Notes: a model not told the origin generated them from the letters alone. Counted from the first letter of the stretch, positions 6,225 through 13,298 are shown. The stretch: 18,095 nucleotides of DNA from a bacterium (GCA_024277605.1 JAJRUU010000007.1:1-18095), one strand, 5' to 3'. Translations and numbers: made by a program.

Positions 6225-7103
6225 ATGGTAAAGAGCATGACCGGCTATGGTTGTGGGACGTCTGGCGATGAGTCCATAACTATAGAAGCAGAGGCTAAAT
6301 CTATAAATCATCGCTACCTCGATATTAGTATCCGCCTACCCAAAGAGTTTGCAGCGCTGGAGCATGGAATTAAAAAACTTATACAAAAGCGCTTTTTTCG
6401 CGGGCACTTCGATGTCTGGATTAAGGTGGAAGACGCGCAACAAAATCAAAAACAGCTAAAATTAGATACCCGATTAGCTAAGGCATATGTAGACAGTTTT
6501 GTAAATCTTCAGCAGGAACTTAAGCTACCGGGAGAAATCAGCATAGATTTTTTGGCAAATAATTCCCAATTGTTTACTACCCTGTAGGAAATAAAATCTG
6601 AGGCGGATGTTTCTCTGCCATTAGAACAAGCCTTAAAACAGGCCCTGGACTCACTGGAGTCGATGCGAGTCGAAGAAGGCCGGGCAACATATGAAGAGAT
6701 TAAGCAACTGGCAGCCCAAATAAAACTGGCGCTTACCCAAATTGAACAACGTGCCCCCCTTTTGGTAGACGAATACAATGCACGACTGACACAAAAAACA
6801 AATAAACTGGCGGCTAAAGTTTCCATACCGGAAGAGCGATTGGCTCAGGAAGTAGTGATATATGCTGAACGATCCGATATTAGCGAGGAGTTGCTCCGTT
6901 TAAATAGCCACCTCAATCAATTATTGGGCTTCTTGGCGGCTGAGGGGGCCATTGGCAAAAAGTTGGATTTTTTGATTCAGGAAATGAATCGCGAAGCCAA
7001 CACCATCGGCTCCAAGGTATCCGATGTAACCATCTCGCAACAGGTAGTAGAAATCAGATGCCAATTGGAGAAGATAAGGGAGCAGGTGCAAAATATTGAG
7101 TGA
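6225..7103 (+). pseudogene. yicC: YicC-family protein gene interrupted by an in-frame TAG
   Basis: Two open segments in the same frame (6225-6587 and 6588-7103) together encode a normal-length YicC protein of about 292 residues. The N-terminal part has the family signature MVKSMTGYG and INHRYLDISIRLP. The C-terminal part ends EMNREANTIGSKVSDVTISQ, followed by a VEIRCQLEKIREQVQNIE tail. YicC proteins are endoribonucleases or RNA-decay factors in bacteria. The only defect is TAG at 6585-6587, between LFTTL and EIKSEADV, where a CAG-to-TAG change is the simplest origin. Both halves keep frame and conserved motifs, so the mutation is recent, a sequencing error, or read through. An internal ATG at 6663 could restart only the C-terminal part. 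Several neighbours end in TAG, so general amber reassignment is unlikely. Confidence 0.85.
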
Positions 7104-7112
7104 CCATTAATT

Positions 7113-7127
7113 GGGGTCATTGACCCC
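7113..7127. repeat. Perfect 15-nt palindrome between yicC and recR
   Basis: GGGGTCA and TGACCCC flank a single T. It is followed three bases later by the GGGGACATGTCC palindrome. No T-run follows, so it is not a standard terminator. Confidence 0.55.
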
Positions 7128-7129
7128 TT

Positions 7130-7143
7130 GGGGACATGTCCTC
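7130..7143. repeat. Short GGGGACATGTCCTC palindrome
   Basis: A shorter, imperfect member of the GGGGACA/TCCCC family seen in thiD (4856-4877) and after purL (16659-16676). It lies just upstream of the recR ribosome site. Confidence 0.5.
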
Positions 7144-7161
7144 TGGAAATATTGGAGATAA

Positions 7162-7758
7162 ATGTTATATACTGAATCATTAAGCCGTCTGATTAGGTTA
7201 TTTCAAAAAATGCCCGGGGTGGGGCAAAAGAGCGCCCAGCGTATGGCGCTGTACGTTCTGCAAATTCCCAGGCCGGAGGCAGAGCAGCTGGCCCAGGCCA
7301 TAGGAGAGCTTAAGGACAAAACTCGTTACTGCTCTTTATGCATGAATATCACTGAAATCGATCCCTGTCCTATCTGTGTCAATCCCGCGCGCGATCCCGG
7401 CACAATCTGTGTTGTGGAAGACCCCAAAGGGCTTTTGGCTATTGAAAAGACTAAAAGCTATAAGGTACATTATCATGTGCTGATGGGCAATATATCTCCC
7501 CTGGATAATATCGGGCCCGATGAAATCCGAACCAAAGAGCTTTTGGCTCGCGTGGAGCAGGGCGGCATAAACGAGGTGATTGTAGCTACCAGTCCGACTA
7601 TAGAGGGAGAGACAACGGCGATGTACATTTCCAAGCTGATCAAACCCACCTGGGTCAAGGTAACCCGTATTGCTTGCGGGCTCCCCATGGGGGGAGACCT
7701 GGAGTTTGCGGATGAGGTCACTATCAGTAAAGCCCTAAGCGGCCGCTTGGGTATCTGA
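7162..7758 (+). CDS. recR: Recombination protein RecR
   Basis: A 198-aa protein, the normal length for RecR, which acts with RecF and RecO to load RecA at single-strand gaps. The N-terminal helix-hairpin-helix is at MPGVGQKSAQRMALYVL (17-33). A four-Cys zinc finger follows (CSLC...CPIC, about 58-73). The Toprim domain begins CVVEDPKGLLAIEKT and includes ATSPTIEGETTA. The C-terminal Walker-like GGDLEFADEVTISKALSGR is present. GGAG lies 4 bases upstream of the ATG. RecR is usually next to dnaX and ybaB; here it sits between yicC and the oxidoreductase genes, which is not informative for function. Confidence 0.95.
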   Translation: MLYTESLSRLIRLFQKMPGVGQKSAQRMALYVLQIPRPEAEQLAQAIGELKDKTRYCSLCMNITEIDPCPICVNPARDPGTICVVEDPKGLLAIEKTKSYKVHYHVLMGNISPLDNIGPDEIRTKELLARVEQGGINEVIVATSPTIEGETTAMYISKLIKPTWVKVTRIACGLPMGGDLEFADEVTISKALSGRLGI

Positions 7759-7868
7759 TGCAGTTGTGTAATGAACCGGTATTTCAGGGAAACAGGGATT
7801 TTTTATATAGCTTGATTAGTTTAATTGACGCTAAGTTAAATTAAGGTACGTTGTCATAAGGAGGAATC

Positions 7869-8447
7869 ATGGATAAACAATTTACCGAAGTGCGCTGGCA
7901 CGGTCGTGGAGGACAAGGCACGGTTACTGCCGCCAAGGTATTGGCTGAAACGGCTCTCGCCAGCGGCAAATACGTGCAGGCCTTTCCCGAGTATGGACCG
8001 GAGCGCATGGGGGCTCCCTTACGGGCATATAATCGCTTAAGTACTGATCCCATTGCGATACACTGTCAGGTAACCAACCCCGATGTGGTGGTGGTAGTAG
8101 ACCCTACATTAATAGGCAGCGTGGATGTTACCGAAGGCACGCCGGAAGACGCCATATTTATTATAAACACCAAGGAAAAAGCGGCGGAAATCAGGCAGAA
8201 ACTGGGGCTTGATAAAGGACAAAAGGTATATACCTTAAATGCCACCAAGATTGCGCTTGATACTATTAAACGTCCCCTGCCCAATACCCCTTTATTGGGG
8301 GCATTAGCCAAGGTGGCCGGGCTGATTGATCTGGATGATTTAGTTGATGATCTGAAGCGCAGCTTCGGAAAAAAGTTTACCGAACAAATAGTAACTGCCA
8401 ATCTGGAGGCGGTCAAGAGAGCATATGAGGAGGTAGCAGGGGAATGA
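7869..8447 (+). CDS. porG: 2-oxoacid:ferredoxin oxidoreductase gamma subunit (PorG)
   Basis: A 192-aa gamma subunit of the pyruvate-type ferredoxin oxidoreductase, which converts a 2-oxoacid and CoA to acyl-CoA, CO2 and reduced ferredoxin in the cytosol. The family signature VRWHGRGGQGTVTAAKVLAE occurs at residues 8-27, followed by FPEYGPERMGAPLRAYNR. The protein ends in the usual helical tail. A strong AAGGAGG precedes the ATG, so this is probably the first gene of the operon; a promoter-like TTGATT...TTAAAT upstream (7812-7841) is weak. The stop overlaps the porD start as ATGA. The substrate could be pyruvate or a branched-chain 2-oxoacid; sequence alone does not decide. Confidence 0.92.
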   Translation: MDKQFTEVRWHGRGGQGTVTAAKVLAETALASGKYVQAFPEYGPERMGAPLRAYNRLSTDPIAIHCQVTNPDVVVVVDPTLIGSVDVTEGTPEDAIFIINTKEKAAEIRQKLGLDKGQKVYTLNATKIALDTIKRPLPNTPLLGALAKVAGLIDLDDLVDDLKRSFGKKFTEQIVTANLEAVKRAYEEVAGE

Positions 8448-8746
8448 GTAATAAAATAGCTGACAAAAAGAAAGGCTGGCGGGAATTACCCATTGGCGGT
8501 ATGATTCTGGATGCGGGAAATTCAGTTGAATACGACACTGGCGCCTGGCGCACCTACTGTCCGGTGCTCGATACTGAAAAATGCAATAGAGTTTGCTTGC
8601 AGTGTTGGATTTGTTGTCCCGATTCGTCTATCATAGTTAAAGACGGCAAGTTTGAGGGCTTCGATCTTATGCATTGCAAGGGTTGCGGGATATGCGCCCA
8701 TGAGTGTCCGGCAAAGGCTATTAACATGGTTGAAGAGAAGAAATAG
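8444..8746 (+). CDS. porD: 2-oxoacid:ferredoxin oxidoreductase delta subunit (PorD, 2x[4Fe-4S])
   Basis: A 100-aa ferredoxin-like subunit that passes electrons from the catalytic core to external ferredoxin. The second cluster motif is canonical: CKGCGICAHECP (about residues 79-90). The first reads CNRVCLQCWICCPD, so its spacing is Cys-x3-Cys-x2-Cys-x3-Cys-Pro instead of the usual Cys-x2 in the first step, as if a Val had been inserted. An additional Cys sits next to the fourth ligand. The N-terminus KGWRELPIGGMI fits the family. It overlaps porG by four bases; the stop is TAG. The 71-base gap to porA contains that gene's ribosome site. Confidence 0.92.
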   Translation: MSNKIADKKKGWRELPIGGMILDAGNSVEYDTGAWRTYCPVLDTEKCNRVCLQCWICCPDSSIIVKDGKFEGFDLMHCKGCGICAHECPAKAINMVEEKK

Positions 8747-8817
8747 GCATAGCATAATTAATAAAACTAATTTCCTTGAATTATAATTTAAAGATTATTG
8801 AAATAAGGAGGAGCAGG

Positions 8818-10002
8818 ATGTCAACAAATACAGTGGCTATGACCGGAAATATTGCGATGGCCAATGCCATGCGTCAGATAAATCCTGATGTGTGTCCCGC
8901 TTACCCTATAACGCCTTCAACTGAGGTGATGCAACAGTTTGCCAGTTTTGTGGCCGATGGAGAGGTAAACACGGAAATGGTAGCGGTAGAGAGTGAGCAC
9001 AGCGCCATGAGCGCCTGTATCGGCGCCTCAGCCGCCGGGGGTCGGGTGATGACGGCTACTTCAGCTAATGGCCTGGCGCTGATGTGGGAGATGCTGTATA
9101 TCGCCGCCGGTAACCGCTTGCCGATTATTATGACTACCGTAAACCGGGCGCTTGCGGCCCCGATCAATATCCATTGCGACCACAGCGATGCCATGGGGGC
9201 GCGTGATTCCGGCTGGATTCAGTTGTGGTCTGAGAACGCTCAGGAAGCTTATGACAACCTGATCCAGGCGGTACGTATTTCTGAAGTCCGAGAGGTACGC
9301 CTGCCGGTGATGGTCTGCCTGGACGGGTTTATTATCAGTCATTCCATCGAACGTATGGAGCTATTGGATGATATTCAGGTACGCAATTTCATCGGCCCGT
9401 TTAAACAGCATTATCCCTTACTGGATGTAGATAACCCGGTAACTTATGGGCCGCTGGATTTACAGGACTATTATATCGAGCATAAACGACAGCAGGCCGA
9501 AGCCATGCAGCTGGCCAAGCCGGTAATTTTAGAAATAGGCCGGGAATTCGGCAAAAACTTTGGACGCAGCTATGGCTTCTTCGAAGAATATAAACTTAAA
9601 GACGCCGAACTGGTGGTAGTGGCGCTGGGATCTTCAGTGGGAACGGTAAAGACGGTAGTGGATAATTTAAGACAACAGGGTATCGCAGCCGGAGTATTAA
9701 AGTTGCGCAGCTTCAGACCATTTCCGGCTAAAGAGCTATCCCAAGCGCTCAAATCAGCTAAGGCCATTGCGGTATTGGATCGCTCCGATTCCTTCGGGGC
9801 CTATGGCGGCCCGCTATTCTCTGAGGTACGTTCAGCGCTATTCAGCCTGGAAGCTGCACCTCCCACCGTAGATTATATCTATGGACTGGGAGGCCGTGAT
9901 TTTGGCTTGGCGGATGTAAACCGTATTTTTGACGATTTACAGATATTAGCCAAAACCGGTAAAGCAGATCAGGAAGTAAATTATATAACGGTGCGGGAGT
10001 AA
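8818..10002 (+). CDS. porA: 2-oxoacid:ferredoxin oxidoreductase alpha subunit (PorA)
   Basis: A 394-aa alpha subunit forming, with PorB, the thiamine-diphosphate active site. The N-terminal pyrimidine-binding domain shows CPAYPITPSTE (26-36) and VAVESEHSAMSACIGASAAG (55-74) with the cofactor-activating Glu region. The domain II segment VVVALGSSVGTVKTVVD and the KLRSFRPFP and AVLDRSDSFGA segments follow. The ATG at 8818 is preceded by AAGGAGGAG; an in-frame TTG at 8776 lacks a ribosome site and would add 14 atypical residues. The gene is intact, ending QEVNYITVRE. A second, diverged copy of its last 34 codons lies 772 bases downstream, and porB is displaced more than 2 kb away by unrelated genes. 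Confidence 0.93.
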   Translation: MSTNTVAMTGNIAMANAMRQINPDVCPAYPITPSTEVMQQFASFVADGEVNTEMVAVESEHSAMSACIGASAAGGRVMTATSANGLALMWEMLYIAAGNRLPIIMTTVNRALAAPINIHCDHSDAMGARDSGWIQLWSENAQEAYDNLIQAVRISEVREVRLPVMVCLDGFIISHSIERMELLDDIQVRNFIGPFKQHYPLLDVDNPVTYGPLDLQDYYIEHKRQQAEAMQLAKPVILEIGREFGKNFGRSYGFFEEYKLKDAELVVVALGSSVGTVKTVVDNLRQQGIAAGVLKLRSFRPFPAKELSQALKSAKAIAVLDRSDSFGAYGGPLFSEVRSALFSLEAAPPTVDYIYGLGGRDFGLADVNRIFDDLQILAKTGKADQEVNYITVRE

Positions 10003-10117
10003 AAAACATAGGTGATGAAATTGCGAAGGAATAAAGGGAAAAAGCCTGGTGTTATGCTTTCGTTGTTAGTTAAGATATACCTACCTAACTACACCAACTA
10101 AATGGGGAGGTAATCCC

Positions 10118-10342
10118 GTGATAAAGACCGTTAAAGCAAGATTTTCTAAGGGAGTAATCAAGCCTTTGGAAAAAGTTGAGTTTCCTGAAGGTCGGGAGTT
10201 AAAAATAGTTATTTTAGAACCAGAGAGAGATATTTTGGATGCTACCTTTGGGAGTTGGGCTGATTTGGTGGATTGTGAAGAATTAAAAAAGAATATTTAC
10301 GCCGATCGTCAAATCTCAACCAGGCAAGAAGTAAAGCTATGA
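10118..10342 (+). CDS. DUF104/AF2212-like antitoxin of a VapC toxin pair
   Basis: A 74-aa protein starting at GTG with GGGGAGG 7 bases upstream. The N-terminal beta-rich segment IKTVKARFSKGVIKPLEKVE followed by PEGRELKIVIL is characteristic of DUF104 (AF2212-like) antitoxins. The C-terminal part (about 36-74, DATFGSWADLVDCEELKKNI) would bind and inhibit the toxin. It overlaps the PIN-domain toxin start by four bases as ATGA, the standard antitoxin-toxin arrangement. An imperfect inverted repeat GTTAG/CTAAC (10065-10089) upstream could be an operator, but this is unproven. Composition is more AT-rich than the flanking oxidoreductase genes. Confidence 0.8.
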   Translation: MIKTVKARFSKGVIKPLEKVEFPEGRELKIVILEPERDILDATFGSWADLVDCEELKKNIYADRQISTRQEVKL

Positions 10343-10731
10343 AATTTTTGATTGATACTGATTGGGTTATTAACCATCTCAGAGGGAAAGACGAAACCAG
10401 GCTGAAACTAAAGGAATTTAGATCCTTTGGCCTGGGAATAAGCGTTATTTCGGTAGCCGAACTATATGAGGGTGTCTATCAATCTAAGAATCCTAACCAA
10501 GCCAAAGCTGAACTTGAAGCCCTTTTATCCTTGTTCTCCAGCTTGGGGATTGATCGGGATATTTGCCGGATTTTTGGTCAGGAGCGCGCCAGATTGAGAA
10601 AACAAGGTAAACTAATCGATAATTTTGATCTTATGATCGCTTCAACGGCTATTTATCATAACCTTATCCTGTTAACTAATAACCGAAAGCATTTTGAAGA
10701 AATAGAGGGCTTAAAGATTATTTCTATTTAA
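10339..10731 (+). CDS. vapC: VapC-type PIN-domain ribonuclease toxin
   Basis: A 130-aa PIN-domain protein. Conserved acidic positions are visible: LIDTD at the N-terminus (Asp6 and Asp8), SVAELYEGV with the second-motif Glu (about 43), and DNFDLMIASTA (about 94-104) with the third acidic group. LLTNNRKHFEEIEGL is the usual C-terminal motif. Family members are Mg-dependent RNases that cleave tRNA or rRNA when the antitoxin is lost. All expected catalytic residues seem present and the frame is intact, so the pair may be functional. It stands between porA and the second porA tail and is the only cargo between the two tails. Confidence 0.85.
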   Translation: MKFLIDTDWVINHLRGKDETRLKLKEFRSFGLGISVISVAELYEGVYQSKNPNQAKAELEALLSLFSSLGIDRDICRIFGQERARLRKQGKLIDNFDLMIASTAIYHNLILLTNNRKHFEEIEGLKIISI

Positions 10732-10739
10732 AATGATTT

Positions 10740-10770
10740 TATTGGGTTTCGCAAGACTCAACTCAGCCTA
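10740..10770. repeat. Possible fragment of the dispersed repeat at the island junction
   Basis: GGGTTTCGCAAGACTC resembles GGGTTCGCAAGACATC in the dispersed repeat at 5986-6078, differing by one inserted T before the shared CGCAAGAC. It ends just before homology to porA begins. The match is short, so this may be coincidence. Confidence 0.3.
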
Positions 10771-10774
10771 CTGT

Positions 10775-10879
10775 AACTTCGGTGTGGCGGATGTAAACGG
10801 GGTGTTTACCGATTTACAGAAAATAACCAAAACCGGCAAACCCTCGCAGGAAGTAAATTATATTACGGTGAGGGAGTAA
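10775..10879 (+). pseudogene. Diverged remnant of the porA 3' end
   Basis: These 35 codons, including the stop, encode NFGVADVNGVFTDLQKITKT followed by GKPSQEVNYITVRE. They match the last 34 residues of the intact PorA at 24 positions. By direct count 83 of 105 bases match 9898-10002. The last 33 bases differ at only two sites. Homology stops abruptly upstream: the preceding bases (ACTCAGCCTACTGT) do not resemble porA. There is no start codon or ribosome site, so it is a gene fragment and not expressed as a protein. The level of divergence excludes a recent tandem duplication and suggests a different allele or paralogue. Confidence 0.9.
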
Positions 10880-10918
10880 TGATTTGATGCAGCCAGTGGT
10901 TTAGAATTGGATAACATA

Positions 10919-11419
10919 ATGGATAAGCAAGATGATCATGAGCAAGAATTTTTAAAACACTTGCGGGAGGAAATAATAAAAACCCAGGACTTAAGGGCAG
11001 AATATGTTTTCCGCAAGCTTACATTCGTAATAAGTTTACTTGGGCTTGGTTCTATTCAAGCTGATCGGGTCGATTTTACAGTTATATTATATATTGTACC
11101 AGCTATTGCTCTTGCCTTTGACCTTTACATTGTAGCTGGTGATTATTGTGTAAAAAGAATAGGGTGTTTTTTAAAGGGTAATAGTGTGTCAAAAAAGGAA
11201 AAAAAGTGGCAAGAGTATGTAAACATCACACGTAATCCATTCACCCCACTTGCTATGCCACTTCTTACCGTAACAGTAATAATCATTTGTACTTTTATCA
11301 TTTTGACTAGAGAGTATAATTCTATATTTCTTGTTCTTTGGTTTCTTCTAACCTTTGGTGCATCAGTAAAATTATATTTGCGTAACAAAGAGTTCAGAGA
11401 ACAATTTGAAAATGAATGA
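10919..11419 (+). CDS. Unrecognised multi-helix membrane protein in accessory island
   Basis: A 166-aa protein with a charged N-terminal segment (about 1-33, MDKQDDHEQEFLKHLREEII), then probable membrane helices near residues 34-46, 51-70, 108-128 and 134-152, and a basic/acidic C-terminus (LRNKEFREQFENE). The loop after the second helix is basic (VKRIGCFLKGNSVSKKEKKW). The layout resembles small membrane proteins seen in accessory and defence regions, but I cannot name a family. The start is uncertain: an in-frame TTG at 10907 is possible and neither has a clear Shine-Dalgarno site. Composition is AT-rich. It stands between the VapBC and MNT/HEPN modules, with no overlap to either. Confidence 0.7.
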   Translation: MDKQDDHEQEFLKHLREEIIKTQDLRAEYVFRKLTFVISLLGLGSIQADRVDFTVILYIVPAIALAFDLYIVAGDYCVKRIGCFLKGNSVSKKEKKWQEYVNITRNPFTPLAMPLLTVTVIIICTFIILTREYNSIFLVLWFLLTFGASVKLYLRNKEFREQFENE

Positions 11420-11458
11420 AAAAACAAGGCACCGCAATAAAATAAGGTATGATTTGCC

Positions 11459-11797
11459 ATGCTTAGACCGAACGAACAAATCGCCATCGCTAAATTTGAA
11501 GCTAAACTTATAAAAAAACTTTCCGGATATATCAACTTATTGGAATTATTTGGTTCAAAGGCACGGAATAAGGATACAAATGATTCTGATATTGATGTGC
11601 TTGTGCTGACAGAAGGAAAAGATTTTGAGAAGAATCGTGAAATCTGTGGTACCGCACTTGATCTTTCTATTGAATATGATACTTATATTTCAGCAAAAAT
11701 ATTCAATATAACTGAATTTGAACGCCTAAAACAATTGAAATCTATATTTATAAAAAATATTGAAAAAGATGGAAAAATATTGTGGCAGAAGAACTAA
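11459..11797 (+). CDS. MNT-type minimal nucleotidyltransferase (antitoxin-like)
   Basis: A 112-aa minimal nucleotidyltransferase. The signature GSKARNKDTNDSDIDVLVL (about 32-50) contains GSxxR and the metal-binding SDxD pair. The third acidic position is probably within LDLSIEYDTYIS. Proteins of this kind are encoded next to HEPN toxins and neutralise them, in characterised cases by transferring nucleotides to the toxin. A weak TAAGG lies about 11 bases before the ATG. It overlaps the start of the HEPN coding sequence by 16 bases if that gene begins at GTG 11782. AT-rich compared with the por genes. Confidence 0.82.
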   Translation: MLRPNEQIAIAKFEAKLIKKLSGYINLLELFGSKARNKDTNDSDIDVLVLTEGKDFEKNREICGTALDLSIEYDTYISAKIFNITEFERLKQLKSIFIKNIEKDGKILWQKN

Positions 11798-11841
11798 CAG
11801 CAGAGGTACAAAGAAGATTAAAACAGGCTAAGAAAAATTAA
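11782..11841 (+). other. Frameshifted N-terminus of the HEPN gene
   Basis: From GTG at 11782 the frame reads MAEELTAEVQRRLKQAKKN (with GTG as Met) and stops at TAA 11839-11841. This is the usual N-terminal helix of HEPN proteins of this class. The rest of the domain continues from 11841 in another frame. Adding one T in AAAAATTAATGG would give AAT-TTA-ATG and join the two parts as KKNLMAAQALYEKG. A one-base deletion or a sequencing error in the A/T run is the simplest reading. A translationally coupled TAATG restart is the alternative. Confidence 0.75.
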
Positions 11842-12179
11842 TGGCTGCCCAGGCCTTGTATGAAAAAGGCTTTTACGCCGATGCCATATCCAGAATTTAC
11901 TATGCCATGTATCATGCGGCTCGTGCAGTACTTTTTATAAAACATGTTGATCCTATCAAGCATTCCGGGGTGGTTAAAATGTTTGGCCTTCATTATGTCA
12001 AGTCTGGAATTGTTGAGAGAACCTATAGCAAATCTTTAGCGTACATAAAGGAATTAAGGGAAAACGCCGATTATGAAGCCAACAAAGAGTTTGATAAAGC
12101 TGAATGTTTGGATGCCTTAAAACAAGGAAAAAAATTCATAAAAATAACCGAGGAAATTATTAAAAAAGAGCTTTGCTAA
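11841..12179 (+). CDS. HEPN-domain protein (toxin-like), N-terminus shifted out of frame
   Basis: A 112-aa alpha-helical HEPN domain. Family features are KGFYADAISRIYYAMYHAARAVLF (9-32), KHSGVVKMFGLHYVKSGIV and the late RENADYEANKEFDKAE segment, where R-x2-ADY stands in place of the RX4-6H RNase motif of other HEPN toxins. With MNT upstream this forms an MNT/HEPN module in which HEPN is normally the toxin. As written the frame starts at ATG 11841, whose A is also the last base of the TAA stop of the upstream N-terminal fragment; no separate ribosome site is visible. The first helix (19 residues) is missing from this product, so it may be inactive unless the frame is restored. Confidence 0.8.
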   Translation: MAAQALYEKGFYADAISRIYYAMYHAARAVLFIKHVDPIKHSGVVKMFGLHYVKSGIVERTYSKSLAYIKELRENADYEANKEFDKAECLDALKQGKKFIKITEEIIKKELC

Positions 12180-12219
12180 GCAATTGACAACTTAGCTATA
12201 AACAATAAAGGAGGCTTTT

Positions 12220-13239
12220 ATGCCGGAACAAGCTAGCATTCCCCTTAAATTAAAAGACCTGACCCAAAAACCTGATTTATTGGCTGGCGGACACCGGATG
12301 TGTGCCGGTTGCGTAGCGCCTACGGCGGTGCGGCAGATTTTGCTTGCGGCTGAGCACCCTGTAGTAGCTTCTAATGCTACCGGCTGTCTGGAGGTGTCTA
12401 CCAGTATTTACCCCTATTCATCCTGGCGCATTCCCTGGATCCATAGCGCCTTTGAGAATGCCGCCGCCACCATTTCCGGGGTGGAATCTATGTATAATTC
12501 ATTGCAGCGGCAGGGTAAAATACCGAAAGACAAACGCATCGATTTTATCGCTTTTGCCGGTGATGGCGGTACCTACGATATTGGTTTACAGTCCTTATCG
12601 GGCGCTTTGGAGCGGGGGCATCGCTTCCTGTACGTATGCTATGACAACGGGGCCTATATGAACACCGGTATCCAGCGCTCATCTTCCACCCCCATAGGGG
12701 CGCATACCACCACTACCCCGGCGGGCAAGAAGATTCCCGGAAAGCAGCAATCTCGCAAGGATTTAACCAAAATTGTGGTCGCTCATAATATCCCCTATGC
12801 CGCTCAAGCCTCTCCCAGTAATTGGCGAGACTTGATGGAAAAGACCAGAAAAGCCTTGAATTGCGGCGGCCCGGCCTTTTTAAATGTAATGGCTCCCTGC
12901 CATCGGGGCTGGCGCACTAAAATAGAAATCGGCATCGAATTGGCCAGAACCTCAGTTACCAGTTGCTACTGGCCGCTCTATGAAGTGGTACGTGGGGTAT
13001 TACACTTAACCGGTGATTCTAAGATGCTGGCGGGATTAAAGAGAAGGGCCGATGCCGGTGATGAAGCGGCTAAGCTCAAATATCAGGAGAAGAAAATACC
13101 GCTTGTGGAATGGCTGAAGCCGCAAGGCAGGTTTGCCCATCTGCTTAAACCGGCAAATGCGTCTATATTAAAGCTGTTGGTCGATAGAGTAGAGACTGAT
13201 TGGAACAGGTTGGTAGAGAAGGATGGTAAGCTGCTCTAG
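12220..13239 (+). CDS. porB: 2-oxoacid:ferredoxin oxidoreductase beta subunit (PorB)
   Basis: A 339-aa beta subunit carrying thiamine diphosphate and one [4Fe-4S] cluster. Cys28 and Cys31 (RMCAGC), Cys56 (NATGC) and Cys227 (MAPCHRGW) are the four expected cluster ligands. The diphosphate/Mg motif runs from GDGGTYDIG (114-122) to YDNGAYMNTG (141-150). The AHTTTTPAGK and KQQSRKD segments are typical of pyruvate-type beta subunits. AAAGGAGG precedes the ATG. No good promoter is visible immediately upstream, so expression may depend on read-through from porA across the accessory island or on a promoter inside it. The stop is TAG. The gene is intact. Confidence 0.93.
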   Translation: MPEQASIPLKLKDLTQKPDLLAGGHRMCAGCVAPTAVRQILLAAEHPVVASNATGCLEVSTSIYPYSSWRIPWIHSAFENAAATISGVESMYNSLQRQGKIPKDKRIDFIAFAGDGGTYDIGLQSLSGALERGHRFLYVCYDNGAYMNTGIQRSSSTPIGAHTTTTPAGKKIPGKQQSRKDLTKIVVAHNIPYAAQASPSNWRDLMEKTRKALNCGGPAFLNVMAPCHRGWRTKIEIGIELARTSVTSCYWPLYEVVRGVLHLTGDSKMLAGLKRRADAGDEAAKLKYQEKKIPLVEWLKPQGRFAHLLKPANASILKLLVDRVETDWNRLVEKDGKLL

Positions 13240-13298
13240 GAGTAAGCACAGGGAAGCGTTGCCATATTGTTGGAGTTGGCTTCAAAGGGAGGCTTAAG

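Noticed and set aside
6585..6587. General reassignment of TAG in this organism
   Set aside because: porD, porB, the 59-aa gene and the ArsA-linked small gene all appear to end properly at TAG.
8066..8416. 116-codon minus-strand frame inside porG
   Set aside because: Antisense shadow of a well-conserved gene; Ser-rich composition is typical of such shadows.
10063..10091. Promoter/operator before the DUF104-VapC pair (TTGTTA ... TAACTA with GTTAG/CTAAC arms)
   Set aside because: The -10 match is poor and the arms are only five bases, so it is mentioned only as a possibility under the antitoxin.
11143..11535. 130-codon minus-strand frame across the membrane protein and MNT genes
   Set aside because: It overlaps two plus-strand frames, one with a clear nucleotidyltransferase signature, and its own peptide shows no family features.
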